From Actimicrobium sp047621665 (GTDB lineage: Bacteria > Pseudomonadota > Gammaproteobacteria > Burkholderiales > Burkholderiaceae_D), in assembly GCA_047621665.1 (NCBI GenBank), contig JBLHMB010000016.1, forward strand, positions 1 through 64,000: a DNA stretch of 64,000 nucleotides, read 5' to 3'. A program made the position numbers and the translations under genes. How positions within the stretch are numbered: position 1 is the stretch's first letter; the number at the start of each line of letters is the position of its first letter. Below are positions 1 through 9,924 of this stretch, piece after piece. Under the pieces are notes generated by a model, which did no database searches, had not been told where the DNA came from, and was given only the letters and a program-made list of their open reading frames with translations.

Positions 1-2263
1 TGGCGCCCGGGTCGCCGGCAATCGCCGTGGCAGTCGATGGATCGCGTGAAACCTGACCGGCAGCAACCGCAGCGGCGGTCTGCTCCTGATTGATCTCGTT
101 TTTCCGTTTGATCTGGAAAAAGTCGACTGACATGCTGGTTCTCGGCAGTGGATCCCAGACGAAGCCGAGGGTCGTGCTTTCGGATTTTTCAGGCTGCAGG
201 TTCTTGTTCGGCGAAGTGATCACAGCAACGCTGCCTGGTGAGCAAGCGGCGGCTACGCCAAGTGCGCAACGGGCCGGGTCAGTCACGCTCGAGAAAGCAG
301 CCAGGCCACCTTCGCCGTTTTCAGCAGCACCAGGAGCACGGAAGCCCCGGGCCACTGTCGTGCGAATTGCAAATTCCTTGACCGGAGTCCATTTTGCACC
401 GACTTTTGGTGTGAAGGCGTTACCGACATCGGAGTAGCGGTCAGCACGTACGGCGGCTGACAACTCAAGGGATTTGGCCACCGGTGCCAGCACTTCTGCA
501 TACAGGGCGCCGACATTGCGGCTGCTCTTGTAGGCCGAATAGCCGAGACCGATCACGTCACCGACTTCGGTGCCGCTCGATGGATCAAGTCGGGTCGACT
601 CGTGACGGAATTCGCCGCCAATAGCCAGACCGATCGCACCACCGCTTAACTTGCCCAGTTCGCGCGAACCCTTGAAGTCAATTTGCGAGACCGAGGTCTT
701 GGCGTCGTTGGTGACCAATGGCGATAACGCTGCGTAGACAGCAGCCGAATTGAGCCCGGCGTTTTCAGCGATACGCCAGTAGGTACCAGCCGGCAATGCC
801 GCGTAGGCCGGACTTCTGGCACGAGCTTTTGCAACGTTCGCCGCAGTCGGATTGAGTAGAGCAAAGGTTGCTGCACGTGCCAGATAACCAGTGCGCTCAC
901 TGTTCACCGTGTTTTCCGAATACAGGAAAGCCGTATCGAAATCCCATGCGCCTTGCGTGCCCTTCAGACCAGCAACCAGGCGGGTAAAGGTCGAATCAAT
1001 CGTGCTCTGGCGCGGACCGACGTCGGCTGCGAGATAACGCAAGCGTGCTGCCGTACCGAAGTACGGATTGTCCGGATGATTGGCACCAAGGGCGACACCG
1101 GCATTGCTGACTGCGCCACCCGGAAAGCCGACACTACTGTTGACACCCGACGGTGTCGACGACGACTTTGACTCGCTTTTGTACAGGTTGTACTCAACAT
1201 AAGCCTGCAGGTCCGGATTGATCTGGCGGGTACCGCGACCGAAGAAATTGAAGGTCTCCTGCTTCGGTTGAATCTGGTTGTAATCCTGTGCGGCATCAAT
1301 CAGGCAACCGCCGCCTGGATCGCCTTGTGGATGCGTCGTAAAGTTGCCGCAATTTGCACCTGGGAACAAGCGCGAGAAGCCGGCACCAGCAAGATTGCCA
1401 CGGTTGTAATAATCATTGGTGACCGGATTGCGGACATTGCCGTTGATAGCACTGCCAGCGGCGTTATTGGTGGTGATGGCACCGGTGCCGCCCAAGCCTT
1501 CCTGGGCGCTGAAACCATAACCACGCAAGTCCGATTTGCCGACCGGACCACGATCGGTACGATCGCGGTAGTAGGCATTGCCCTTGTTGCCGTATTCGAA
1601 GTTCAGTAAGACGTTGTATTTGTCGGTATCGATGTCACCGAAGCCGTGGGTAATGGTGGCGCGGACGTCCTTGCCATCGCTGTAGCCGGACGATTGGCCG
1701 TAGCTGACCTTGGCAGTGGTGCCCTTGTAGTCCTTGCGCAGAATCACGTTGACCACACCGGCAATGGCGTCGGAACCGTAAATGGCGGATGCGCCATCTT
1801 TCAGGATTTCAACCCGCTCGACCGCTTCCAGTGGAATCAGGTTCAAGTCGGCGAATACTTTTTGACCATCGTCGGCCAGGCCGTACGGCGCAACGCGGCG
1901 GCCATTGACCAGAACCAGCGTTGATGCGGTGCCAAGACCACGTAACGAAATACCCGAAGCGCCGGCAGCAAAGCCGTTACCGAAGGAAGTCGGTACCGAA
2001 CCCTGGTTGTCGACAGCAAGTGATTGCAGTAATTCTGCGACGCTGGCTTTGCCGGATTTCTCAATGTCGGTGCGGCTCAGTATCTGTACGGCGGAGGCGG
2101 TTTCTGCCTGTGCCCGACGGATGTTCGACCCTGTTACTTCGACGCGTTGTGTGGCAGCGGCTTCTTGTGCCAGGGCAGGCATGGCGATTATGCCCAGTCC
2201 CATGACGACACTGCCTGAAAACATCAGGCGCATCGATCGCGACAATACGGTTTCCTTCATCAT
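1..2263 (-). CDS. TonB-dependent receptor, 3' end outside the window
   Basis: Outer-membrane TonB-dependent receptor. About 754 codons are visible from the start at 2263; the C-terminal part of the barrel lies beyond base 1. Reading the minus strand gives a signal peptide (MMKETVLSRSMRLMF..., ending MPALA before QE). The plug domain follows, with the motifs QRVEVTGSNIRR, SLRGLG, LVLVNGRRVAPYG and VERVEILKDGASAIYG. ATG 2263 was chosen because AAGGAG (complement of 2271-2276) lies 7 bases upstream. It is clearly a paralogue of the receptor at 2913-5708: the N-termini and start regions are nearly alike. The substrate cannot be read from sequence. The peptide ABC operon next door suggests peptides or peptide-like siderophores, which is inference. 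Confidence 0.9.
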   Translation of the reverse strand, partial: MMKETVLSRSMRLMFSGSVVMGLGIIAMPALAQEAAATQRVEVTGSNIRRAQAETASAVQILSRTDIEKSGKASVAELLQSLAVDNQGSVPTSFGNGFAAGASGISLRGLGTASTLVLVNGRRVAPYGLADDGQKVFADLNLIPLEAVERVEILKDGASAIYGSDAIAGVVNVILRKDYKGTTAKVSYGQSSGYSDGKDVRATITHGFGDIDTDKYNVLLNFEYGNKGNAYYRDRTDRGPVGKSDLRGYGFSAQEGLGGTGAITTNNAAGSAINGNVRNPVTNDYYNRGNLAGAGFSRLFPGANCGNFTTHPQGDPGGGCLIDAAQDYNQIQPKQETFNFFGRGTRQINPDLQAYVEYNLYKSESKSSSTPSGVNSSVGFPGGAVSNAGVALGANHPDNPYFGTAARLRYLAADVGPRQSTIDSTFTRLVAGLKGTQGAWDFDTAFLYSENTVNSERTGYLARAATFALLNPTAANVAKARARSPAYAALPAGTYWRIAENAGLNSAAVYAALSPLVTNDAKTSVSQIDFKGSRELGKLSGGAIGLAIGGEFRHESTRLDPSSGTEVGDVIGLGYSAYKSSRNVGALYAEVLAPVAKSLELSAAVRADRYSDVGNAFTPKVGAKWTPVKEFAIRTTVARGFRAPGAAENGEGGLAAFSSVTDPARCALGVAAACSPGSVAVITSPNKNLQPEKSESTTLGFVWDPLPRTSMSVDFFQIKRKNEINQEQTAAAVAAGQVSRDPSTATAIAGDPGA

Positions 2264-2371
2264 TGCCAAACTCCTTCGGGGGGTAGTGTTTTTTTTAACA
2301 ATCGATTTTTATTCGCTGGCACTTGCCGGCTCTACAAACAATTTCTTCAGGAAATTGATTTTGTGAAAGAT

Positions 2372-2382
2372 ATGGAACCATT
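2372..2382 (-). promoter_or_regulatory. Conserved block 1 upstream of TonB receptor 1
   Basis: The plus-strand sequence ATGGAACCATT is found 109 bases upstream of this receptor's start. The identical block is at 5802-5812, 94 bases upstream of the second receptor. In the second copy it runs into a palindrome (ACCATT-GCAT-AATGGT). It is a candidate operator or promoter element for co-regulated receptors. Confidence 0.35.
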
Positions 2383-2632
2383 TGATGCCAGATCGTGTCA
2401 GTACAAAAATGTATGTTACTGATGGTTGTAGCCCAATAAAACAACGCCGGTTTTCCACGGCAAAAGCCAGGCCAGGGTGGTGAGTGATCCCTGCTCAGAA
2501 AAGAGAATCAGTGCATTTGTACGGCTATTGCCGGAAAAAGCTGAATTTTATGTATCCGCACGGGGATTGTCATTGCAATACTTGTACGCAGCGAGTGCTA
2601 TGCCGGCCGCGTGGCGGTGGCGTGCCCGTCAT

Positions 2633-2667
2633 CTTGTGCGTAGCAGCATGGAAATATATTTTTTACG
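2633..2667. promoter_or_regulatory. Conserved block 2 upstream of TonB receptor 1
   Basis: The block CTTGTGCGTAGCAGCATGG followed by AAATATATTTTTTAC closely matches 6055-6088, with the same orientation and a similar distance to the receptor starts (370 versus 347 bases). It is either leftover similarity from duplication of the receptor locus or a shared regulatory site. Confidence 0.35.
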
Positions 2668-2783
2668 ATACGGGAATGTGGATGTACTTATGGGTAATGC
2701 GGCTTCGTGAGGTTATCGCCAAAGTTTGGGTCTTACAGGCCGGAGAGCTGTTCGGCCGGCGCGATGCGTACCCTCGCGTAAAC

Positions 2784-2810
2784 AAAAAAACGCCGGTCAA
2801 TTACCCGGCG
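2784..2810 (-). terminator. Rho-independent terminator of the second TonB receptor
   Basis: Read on the minus strand, CGCCGG and CCGGCG form a GC-rich stem with a short AT-rich loop, followed by seven T. It lies about 100 bases past the stop codon of the receptor at 2913-5708 and points the right way. Confidence 0.8.
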
Positions 2811-2912
2811 CTGGTATCCCTGCATTTTCCCGGATCTACCCCGCACTGATGTCGGGTGATCCTGTTTTTAGCGGGTGTCAGGCGTGCGATACACCGCACG
2901 CTTTTTCACCGG

Positions 2913-5708
2913 TCAATAGAACTTGTAGTTCGCAGTCAGATAAGCAGTACGTGCCCGTGCATCGTAGTAAGTCGGGTCGTAACCTGCCTGGAATTGCGTT
3001 CCGTTACCAATCGAAATTGGCGGGTTTTTGTCAAACAGATTGCGCAGGCCGGCACTCAGAGTCAGGTTCTTGACGCCTGTATAGGCTACTTGCGCATCGT
3101 AAATCGTCAACGAAGAGACATGGTGCTGGTTACCCTTGAGGTCGTCGGCATCGCGGTAGCCCGACTGGTAGTTTTGTACCAGTGTGGTCGACCATGGACC
3201 GGTCTGGTAATTGAAGGCCAGATTATGCTTCCAGCGGAACACGACTCCCGATTGAGCGATGTCAAGCGGAGAACCGTCTGGCTGGACAATGGTGCCGACA
3301 CTACCCTGGGTGCCATTGAGCGTCTTGTAATCATATTTGCTGGTGTAGGTGCCGTTCAGGGCGACCGAGACTTTGCCCGTCGCGACTGCCTGCTTGAAGC
3401 GCAGGTCGACGTCGAAACCGCTGACCGTCGCGCCATTGGCGTTGCGGCCAATCTGCTTGACCGTATCGACGGTACCATCCGGTGCAAATACGACATCATC
3501 CGGACCGTACAGTGGCTTGCCGGCACGAGCGGCATTGACCAGTGACAGCGCCGATGGGGCGGCAATCAGGTTGTCGATCTTGATGTTGAAATAGTCGATA
3601 CCGATCGAGACGCTGGAGATTGGCTGCAACACCATGCCGATACTGCCTTGCTTCGATTTTTCCGGTTTCAGGTTCGGGTTGCCGCCAATGATGGTCACTG
3701 CCTGAACCGGACCGTCTGCCGCAAATTTAGGATCGATGAAGGCTTCCGATGCGCCGGTCGATTGCGGACGATGCAATTCGACCAACGATGGCGCCCGGAA
3801 TCCGGAACCGACCGAGGCGCGGAACAGCATGGTCTGGGTCGGGCTGAAGCGCAGGCTGGCTTTGCCGTTGGTGGTGCTGCCGACGTCGCTGTAGCTGTCA
3901 GTGCGGGCCGTAACGTTACCTTCCAGGGTCTTCAGAATCGGGATGTTCAACTCTGCGAACAGTGCACGGACGGTCCGTGAGGCATCGACTGGCAACGTTG
4001 CACCACCCAGGCCGGCAATGTCACCGGAGCCGAGGATGCCGGGCACGTTGACGGCGTAGCTGTCCTTACGAACGCTGAAACCGGTCGCCAGTTGCAGCGG
4101 CCCGGCTGGCAGGTCAGTGAGTGTGCCGGTGACGGAGCTGTCAAAGCCGGTACTCTTTGATTTTGCCGTGATGGTCGAGCCGATATATTTGGCCGCCTGC
4201 AGTTTTGCTGTTAGCGCGGCGTCCTGTATGCCGCCGACGGCAAACGGATTCCAGTTATTGGCCGGGTCGTTGAGGATGCGCGCCAGCGCCAGCTGCGAGT
4301 AATAGCCGTCAGTCAGCTTGCCGTCGGTCTTGGCTTCGTTGGCAATCAGCGAAACGTTGTAGTCCCAGCTTTTGAAAATTACCCCTTTCATACCGACGTT
4401 AACACGCGATTGGGTGTTGATATCGGTTTCCTGACGGGGGCCGGCGAGAAACGACCTTAACGTGATTGCCAGTGTCTGGCCATTCATTGCCGACAAGCCA
4501 TTCGCCAGCAGATAAGGCGTGATGTACGTTCCGTAGTTCGGATTACTCGGGCGGATCAGTAGTGCCGCATCGACACCGCTGCCGGTAAATGCACTATCAG
4601 TCTGGAAAAATCCAACACGCGCCGGGGACGGCTGGTACGTCTCGATAACCTTGTTGCGTGCATACAGGGTGTCGGCATAAATCTGGTGGTCCGGTGTTAA
4701 TTGGAATTTCACTGCGCCGACGAGATTGACCCGTTCGACTTCTGGAAACAGACCAACGAACGGTGCCGAGTCAAATTTGCAATTGTTATAAGCACCACCG
4801 ATGCCGCCTTTGCCCGATGAGAACATCGCGATGTCACCGCAATTGGCAGGTGCTTTCGGATTGCCATAGCCTGATGAGCTGTAGCCGTAAGGATTGGTGG
4901 CACTACGTGCATTTTGTGCACGCGACTGGCCCGGCACCCAAATACCTTCGATACGACCGGTTTCGGTAGCTGCCGACTGGATGTACGGCGCGATATTGCC
5001 GGTTTTGGAGAAGTCGCGCTGACGGCCAAACAGGGCTTCGGCTTTTTCGAATTCGCCGGACAGCATGATATTGAAGCGGTCTTCGGCCAGATTACCGGCG
5101 CCGAACAGGATGCTGGCTTTCTGGGTCGTTCCGCCGCCGCGGGTCGGTGCGTTGTAACCGGCGCTCATTTCGAGGCCCTTGTAATCCTGGCGCAGGATGA
5201 AGTTGACGACGCCGGCGACGGCATCGCTACCGTACACACCGGAGGCGCCATCACGCAAAATTTCAACGCGTTCAATAGCACCAAATGGAATTGAGTTGAC
5301 GTCGACGGCACCACCGGTGCCGGCGAACACGGCCAGACGTTTGCCATTGACCAGGACCAGCGTGCGAGAGTCACCAAGACCACGCAGTGACACGCTTGAG
5401 GCGCCGTAGGTTGACAATCCTGCCAGCTGCGAATTCTGTGTCGCGCCAGCGGTTGAGGTCGATGTGACCGATTGCAGCAGCGCTTCGACCGTCGTTACGC
5501 CGCTTTTGGCGATGTCATCCTTGGTCAATGTCGTTACTGGCAAGGAGCTCTCAGCGGCGATCCGCTTGATGCTCGAGCCGGTAATTTCAACGCGTTGCGT
5601 CGAATTTGTTTCCTGCGCTTGGGCGGCTGTCGTCAAGCCAAGGCCGAGCACCACACTACTTGCAAACATCACGCGTATTGATCGTGAGATCACGGTTTCC
5701 ATCATCAT
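2913..5708 (-). CDS. TonB-dependent receptor
   Basis: Full-length outer-membrane TonB-dependent receptor of 931 residues. ATG 5708 is preferred over an upstream in-frame codon because AAGGAG (complement of 5716-5721) is 7 bases away; the protein then opens MMMETVISRSIRVMF with a signal peptide ending TTAAQAQE. The plug domain carries QRVEITGSSIKR, SLRGLGDSRTLVLVNGKRL and VERVEILRDGASGVYG. The barrel follows and includes GSGFRAPSLVELHRP. The protein ends in an aromatic residue (TANYKFY), as expected for a BAM-assembled barrel. It is a paralogue of the receptor at 1-2263, in tandem and with the same orientation. A terminator follows at 2784-2810. The ligand is unknown; peptide transport is suggested by the adjacent operon. 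Confidence 0.93.
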   Translation of the reverse strand: MMMETVISRSIRVMFASSVVLGLGLTTAAQAQETNSTQRVEITGSSIKRIAAESSLPVTTLTKDDIAKSGVTTVEALLQSVTSTSTAGATQNSQLAGLSTYGASSVSLRGLGDSRTLVLVNGKRLAVFAGTGGAVDVNSIPFGAIERVEILRDGASGVYGSDAVAGVVNFILRQDYKGLEMSAGYNAPTRGGGTTQKASILFGAGNLAEDRFNIMLSGEFEKAEALFGRQRDFSKTGNIAPYIQSAATETGRIEGIWVPGQSRAQNARSATNPYGYSSSGYGNPKAPANCGDIAMFSSGKGGIGGAYNNCKFDSAPFVGLFPEVERVNLVGAVKFQLTPDHQIYADTLYARNKVIETYQPSPARVGFFQTDSAFTGSGVDAALLIRPSNPNYGTYITPYLLANGLSAMNGQTLAITLRSFLAGPRQETDINTQSRVNVGMKGVIFKSWDYNVSLIANEAKTDGKLTDGYYSQLALARILNDPANNWNPFAVGGIQDAALTAKLQAAKYIGSTITAKSKSTGFDSSVTGTLTDLPAGPLQLATGFSVRKDSYAVNVPGILGSGDIAGLGGATLPVDASRTVRALFAELNIPILKTLEGNVTARTDSYSDVGSTTNGKASLRFSPTQTMLFRASVGSGFRAPSLVELHRPQSTGASEAFIDPKFAADGPVQAVTIIGGNPNLKPEKSKQGSIGMVLQPISSVSIGIDYFNIKIDNLIAAPSALSLVNAARAGKPLYGPDDVVFAPDGTVDTVKQIGRNANGATVSGFDVDLRFKQAVATGKVSVALNGTYTSKYDYKTLNGTQGSVGTIVQPDGSPLDIAQSGVVFRWKHNLAFNYQTGPWSTTLVQNYQSGYRDADDLKGNQHHVSSLTIYDAQVAYTGVKNLTLSAGLRNLFDKNPPISIGNGTQFQAGYDPTYYDARARTAYLTANYKFY

Positions 5709-5801
5709 TGCCACACTCCTTGGGGAAGTCATACATCACTAGTTGGAAGCGATCTGAGGTCGCTTGACAATTAACTTATTAACTAAATTAATTTGACCAT
5801 C

Positions 5802-5812
5802 ATGGAACCATT
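5802..5812 (-). promoter_or_regulatory. Conserved block 1 upstream of TonB receptor 2
   Basis: ATGGAACCATT, identical to 2372-2382. It overlaps the inverted repeat ACCATT-GCAT-AATGGT (about 5807-5822), which looks like a dimeric regulator site. It lies 94 bases upstream of the receptor start. Confidence 0.35.
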
Positions 5813-6054
5813 GCATAATGGTTTATGTCAATTAGTGACTAAAGTGGTATGTGCCATATTGCAACGCTCAATAATCCGCTGGAATTTTAGTTTGAGACAG
5901 TTTCAATACTCTGTAGAACGTGGGGTTACTGCTGAGTTATATGGGGAATAGCAATAAAGGCTAAATTTTATAAATCGTTTTCGGGTTACTCGTTACGATA
6001 GATGAGTGCGCCTGCCGGATCGGTGATGTCTGCAACTCCCCGCTGACATTGTTT

Positions 6055-6088
6055 CTTGTGCGCAGCACCATAAAAATATATTTTTCAC
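6055..6088. promoter_or_regulatory. Conserved block 2 upstream of TonB receptor 2
   Basis: CTTGTGCGCAGCACCAT followed by AAAAATATATTTTTCAC matches 2633-2667 with few differences. It lies in the divergent region between receptor 2 and the peptide operon, so it could act on either. Confidence 0.35.
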
Positions 6089-6253
6089 CCACCCGAATCG
6101 TGTTGACTTGCGTTATCTTTACGGCCTTTTACGTCCCGGTCACATGCCGGAGCGTAACGGTCCAACGATCAATCGGGCCATCCGGTTCAGGCGTGCTATC
6201 AGGCATGGTCAGAACAGGCCCGCATGGCGGCAGCGTATAAAGGATGTCGATCG

Positions 6254-8041
6254 ATGTGGAAATTTGTAGCGCAAGCGTGCGTTTCATTGTTGCTGGTTGC
6301 TGGTCCTGCCCGTGCCATTAGTCCGGCTGATCCCGGGAAAGTCATCCATTTCGCCATGCCGGCCGCCGATGACGGTTTCGACATGGTGCGCACGTCGAAC
6401 TATTATTCAGGCGCGATCGCCGAATCCATCTACGAAACGCTGCTCACCTACGATTACCTGGCCAGTCCCGCCAAGCTGGTGCCCAAAGTCGCCGAGGCGA
6501 TGCCCGAGGTGTCCGATGGCGGCAAAACCTATACCTTTCATCTCAAAAAAGGGATCTTCTTTACGGACGATCCTGCCTTCAAGGGCAAGCCGCGCGAACT
6601 GACTGCGCAAGACTTCGCCTACTCGTTTCGTCGCCTGCTCGATCCGGTCAACCGTTCGCCATCGGCCGGTTTCCTGCAAGGCAAAATCGTTGGCATGGAT
6701 GCCGTTGTCGCTGCCGCCAAAAAGAGCGGCAAGTTTGACTACGATGCGCCGGTCGCCGGCTTGCAGACGCCTGACCGCTACACCTTACAGATACAGCTCA
6801 ACGCCCCTGACTACAACTTTCTGTACGTCATTGCCTACGGCGCGTTGGCCGGTAGCGCGCGCGAAGTGATTGATGCCTACGGCCTGCAAAGCGGCCAGCA
6901 TCCGGTCGGCACCGGTGCTTACATGCTGGAGAGTTACGTCCCGCGCAGCAAAATCATTCTCGTCGCCAATCCGGGTTATCGCGGTTACACCTGGAATTTC
7001 GAGCCGTCAGCCGATCCGATGGATCAGCAAATCGTGCGCGACATGAAGGGCAAAAAAATGCCGCAGGTCGGTCGCATCGAAGTCAGCGTGATCGAAGAAG
7101 AGCAGGCGCGCTGGCTGGCGTTTCAGGACAAGCAGATCGACCTCGACTGGATCCCGCAACTGGCGTCGCGCACTGCGCTCGATGGTGCCAAACTCAAGCC
7201 CGAATTCGTTGCGCAAAAAATCCGCCTGCAGCGCTTCATCGAGCCGGCCATCACCTATACCTTCTTCAACATGCATGACCCCATCGTCGGCGGCTATTCG
7301 AATGAAAAAAATGCGCTGCGCCGGGCCATCGCGATGTCCTATAACAACGACGATGACGTGGCCCTCATCCGTCACGGTCAAGCGATTAATGCCGAGATGA
7401 TCATCCCGCCGGGCGTGGTCGGCTACGACCCGAACTATCGCAGTAGCATTGGCTACGATCCGGTACTGGCCAACAAACTGCTCGACCATTTCGGTTACAA
7501 GCGCGGTCCTGACGGCTATCGCACGCTGCCCGATGGCAAGCCATTGCGCCTGAAAATTAACCGCGAAGCATCGGTGATTTATCAGGAACTCTCCGAACTC
7601 TGGAAACGCGGGCTGGACGAAATCGGCATCCGTGCCGAATACCCGGTCAGTAACTTTGCCGACAACCTGAAAGCCGCAACCAAGTGCGAGCTGATGATGT
7701 GGGGTGGAGCCTGGAGCGTTGACTATCCGGATGGCGAAAATTTCCTGCAACTGCTGTACGGACCGAATTCGCATCAGGGTAATAACGGCTGCTACGAGTC
7801 GCCCGCTTATGATGCGTTGTTCACCAAGGCCATCGCGCTGCCGCCAGGTGCCGAACGCACTGCGCTGTACTTGCAGATGAACCGGCAGATGGAAGCCGAC
7901 ACGGCCTGGAAGCTAGGCGTCATGCGTGTGCGCAACTGGGTCAGCCGGCCGTGGGTGCTGGGTTTCAAGAAGCATCCGTTGCTCCATACCGGCTGGGAAT
8001 ATATCGATATCGACAAGCGGTTGGCGGAGCAAGGGCGTTGA
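6254..8041 (+). CDS. Peptide ABC transporter substrate-binding protein (family 5)
   Basis: Periplasmic solute-binding protein of the DppA/OppA/YejA class, 595 residues. ATG 6254 was chosen because AAAGGA lies 9 bases upstream and the protein then starts with a clean signal peptide (MWKFVAQACVSLLLVAGPARA). A longer in-frame start at 6224 would put ten extra residues before it. Family-5 features include LVPKVAEAMPEVSDGGKTYTFHLKKG-type text near residues 65-90, PVGTGAYML, and a C-terminal AWSVDYPDGENFLQLLYGPN. It is first in the operon with a second binding protein, an M3 peptidase, two permeases and a fused ATPase. It should deliver oligopeptides to those permeases. The two binding proteins presumably differ in ligand. 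Confidence 0.9.
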   Translation: MWKFVAQACVSLLLVAGPARAISPADPGKVIHFAMPAADDGFDMVRTSNYYSGAIAESIYETLLTYDYLASPAKLVPKVAEAMPEVSDGGKTYTFHLKKGIFFTDDPAFKGKPRELTAQDFAYSFRRLLDPVNRSPSAGFLQGKIVGMDAVVAAAKKSGKFDYDAPVAGLQTPDRYTLQIQLNAPDYNFLYVIAYGALAGSAREVIDAYGLQSGQHPVGTGAYMLESYVPRSKIILVANPGYRGYTWNFEPSADPMDQQIVRDMKGKKMPQVGRIEVSVIEEEQARWLAFQDKQIDLDWIPQLASRTALDGAKLKPEFVAQKIRLQRFIEPAITYTFFNMHDPIVGGYSNEKNALRRAIAMSYNNDDDVALIRHGQAINAEMIIPPGVVGYDPNYRSSIGYDPVLANKLLDHFGYKRGPDGYRTLPDGKPLRLKINREASVIYQELSELWKRGLDEIGIRAEYPVSNFADNLKAATKCELMMWGGAWSVDYPDGENFLQLLYGPNSHQGNNGCYESPAYDALFTKAIALPPGAERTALYLQMNRQMEADTAWKLGVMRVRNWVSRPWVLGFKKHPLLHTGWEYIDIDKRLAEQGR

Positions 8042-8115
8042 ATGCGCGGGTTCCGGCCAAGCTGGTCCGCGCTGCATCGAGAACAATTACATCGCTCTGA
8101 ACTGCTAGGAAACAC

Positions 8116-9924
8116 ATGACTTCACACTGGTTACGCACCCTGTTATTTGCTGCTTCAGTTGCCTCAGTTGCTACTGCTGCGCTGTTGCCAGCGGCATCTC
8201 ACGCAGCCGGCCCGGCCGATCCCGACAAGGTCTTGCGCTTTGTCTTTCCAGCCGCCGAAACCGGTTTCGATCCGGCCATCTTTCGCGATCTGTATTCGGC
8301 GCAGGTGGTCCAGTCGGTTTTCGAAACGCTCTATACCTACGACTATCTGGCCCGTCCCTCCAAGCTGGTGCCGTTGACCGCCGATGGCATGCCGGAGGTG
8401 ACCGAGGAAGGCAAGGTCTACACGATTCACCTGAAGAAGGGCATCACCTTTTATCCCGATGTCGCATTCAAAGGCAAGACGCGCGAACTGACGATGGCCG
8501 ATTACGTGTATTCGTTCCGGCGTCTGTTCGACCCGAAACTGTCATCGCCACACACCTGGCTGTTCGAAGGCAAAGTCATCGGTCTCGATGACCTCGCCAG
8601 GGAAGCCAAAAAAACCGGCAAGTTCGATTACGACAGCCCGATTGCCGGTTTCGAAATCATCGATCCCTACACCTTGCGCATCCGTCTGACCCAGCCCGAT
8701 TTCAATCTCGGCATGATTCTGGCGCACGTGCCGACCAGTGCCGTCGCGCGTGAAGTTATTGAAAAATATCAGGACACCGGCGGCCAGGTGATGGCCAATC
8801 CGGTCGGCACCGGGCCCTATCATCTGACCGAATGGGTGCGTTCATCCCGCATCGAACTGACCGCCAGCCCGGCCTACCGGGGCAACATCTGGGACTTCAA
8901 GGCCGGCAGCGATCCGGAAGACGCCGCCATCGTCGCCAAAATGAAAGGCAAGCGCATGCCGCAGATCGGCCGCGTCGAGATCGCCGTGATGGTCGAGGAT
9001 CAGTCGCGGTTGCTGGCTTTTCAGAATGATGAAATCGACCTGTTCGAATTGCAGGGACCGCTGGCACCGCAGTTGCTCAGTCGCGGCAAGCTCAAGCCCG
9101 AGTTCGTTAAAAAGGGTTACCAGCTCTCGCGCATCGTCGATCCCGAATCCAGTTACTACTACTGGAATATGCAAGACCCGGTGCTGGGCGGTCTCGAAAA
9201 GGACAAGATCGCGTTGCGCCGCGCCATCGCCATGGCCCACAACGTCGATGAAGAAATCCGTCTGATCTGGAATGGCGAAGCCATCGCCCTGCAGTATCCG
9301 ATCCCGCCCGGCGTAGTCGGCCACGATCCGTCGTACAAGAGTTCAATCCAGTACGACCCGGTCGCCGCCAATGCCCTGCTCGACAAATTCGGCTACAAGA
9401 AAGGTGGCGATGGTTACCGCAATTTGCCCAACGGCCAGCCGTTCACGATTCGCTATTCGGCCCGCAACGACAGCACCGGCCAGCAGCAAGCCGAGATGTG
9501 GAAGAAAACCTATGACTCAATCGCCATCCGCATGCGCGGCGACATCCGGCCCTTCCCGGATCTGCTAAAAGCCGAGAAGTCCTGCCAGTTGCAAACCCGC
9601 ACCTCGCCGTGGATTGCCGATTATCCCGATGGCGACAATTTCATGCAGCTGTACTACGGCCCGAACACCGGCCAGAACAACAATGGCTGCGTGAAAATTC
9701 CGGCCTATGACGAGCTGTATCGCGCCTCGCAAAAGCTGCCGGACGGTCCCGAGCGCGACCTGATTTATCACAAGATGACCCGCATCATGGAGCTGTACTC
9801 GGCCCAGCGGTTGGGCTATGCGCGCTACCGCAACATGGTGGCGCAACCGCGTGTGATCGGCTACAAGAAGCACCCGATCCTGAGCGCCGAGTGGATGTAC
9901 TTTGATATCGAGAAAAACAAATGA
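8116..9924 (+). CDS. Peptide ABC transporter substrate-binding protein (family 5), second copy
   Basis: Periplasmic solute-binding protein of 602 residues, paralogous to the gene just upstream. AGGAA is 6 bases before ATG 8116. The signal peptide has an Ala/Leu-rich core and ends near SHAAGPADP. Shared text with the first copy includes TYDYLARPSKLVPL, PVGTGPYHL, IPPGVVGHDPSYKSS and ADYPDGDNFMQLYYGPN. It is separated from the first copy by 74 bases and overlaps the M3 peptidase by 4 bases (ATGA), so all are one transcription unit. Two binding proteins feeding one permease would widen substrate range. Confidence 0.9.
   Translation: MTSHWLRTLLFAASVASVATAALLPAASHAAGPADPDKVLRFVFPAAETGFDPAIFRDLYSAQVVQSVFETLYTYDYLARPSKLVPLTADGMPEVTEEGKVYTIHLKKGITFYPDVAFKGKTRELTMADYVYSFRRLFDPKLSSPHTWLFEGKVIGLDDLAREAKKTGKFDYDSPIAGFEIIDPYTLRIRLTQPDFNLGMILAHVPTSAVAREVIEKYQDTGGQVMANPVGTGPYHLTEWVRSSRIELTASPAYRGNIWDFKAGSDPEDAAIVAKMKGKRMPQIGRVEIAVMVEDQSRLLAFQNDEIDLFELQGPLAPQLLSRGKLKPEFVKKGYQLSRIVDPESSYYYWNMQDPVLGGLEKDKIALRRAIAMAHNVDEEIRLIWNGEAIALQYPIPPGVVGHDPSYKSSIQYDPVAANALLDKFGYKKGGDGYRNLPNGQPFTIRYSARNDSTGQQQAEMWKKTYDSIAIRMRGDIRPFPDLLKAEKSCQLQTRTSPWIADYPDGDNFMQLYYGPNTGQNNNGCVKIPAYDELYRASQKLPDGPERDLIYHKMTRIMELYSAQRLGYARYRNMVAQPRVIGYKKHPILSAEWMYFDIEKNK

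Larger units (their letters stand above)
2264..2783. promoter_or_regulatory. Upstream region of the first TonB receptor
   Basis: About 520 bases without a convincing gene. Short frames here lack ribosome sites and family signatures. The region is more AT-rich near the receptor start and should hold its promoter. It shares two short blocks with the region upstream of the second receptor, at 2372-2382 and 2633-2667, listed separately. No clean -35/-10 pair could be chosen. Confidence 0.5.
5709..6253. promoter_or_regulatory. Shared upstream region, TonB receptor 2 and peptide operon
   Basis: About 545 bases between divergent genes, noticeably AT-rich in 5760-6000. It holds the conserved blocks at 5802-5812 and 6055-6088. 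No convincing gene was seen; a 63-residue frame at 6049-6240 has no ribosome site or family signature. It must contain promoters for both the receptor (minus) and the peptide operon (plus). Confidence 0.5.

Noticed and set aside
2477..2849. Short plus-strand frames upstream of TonB receptor 1
   Set aside because: No ribosome site or motif; they overlap the terminator and the conserved block, so coding is unlikely.
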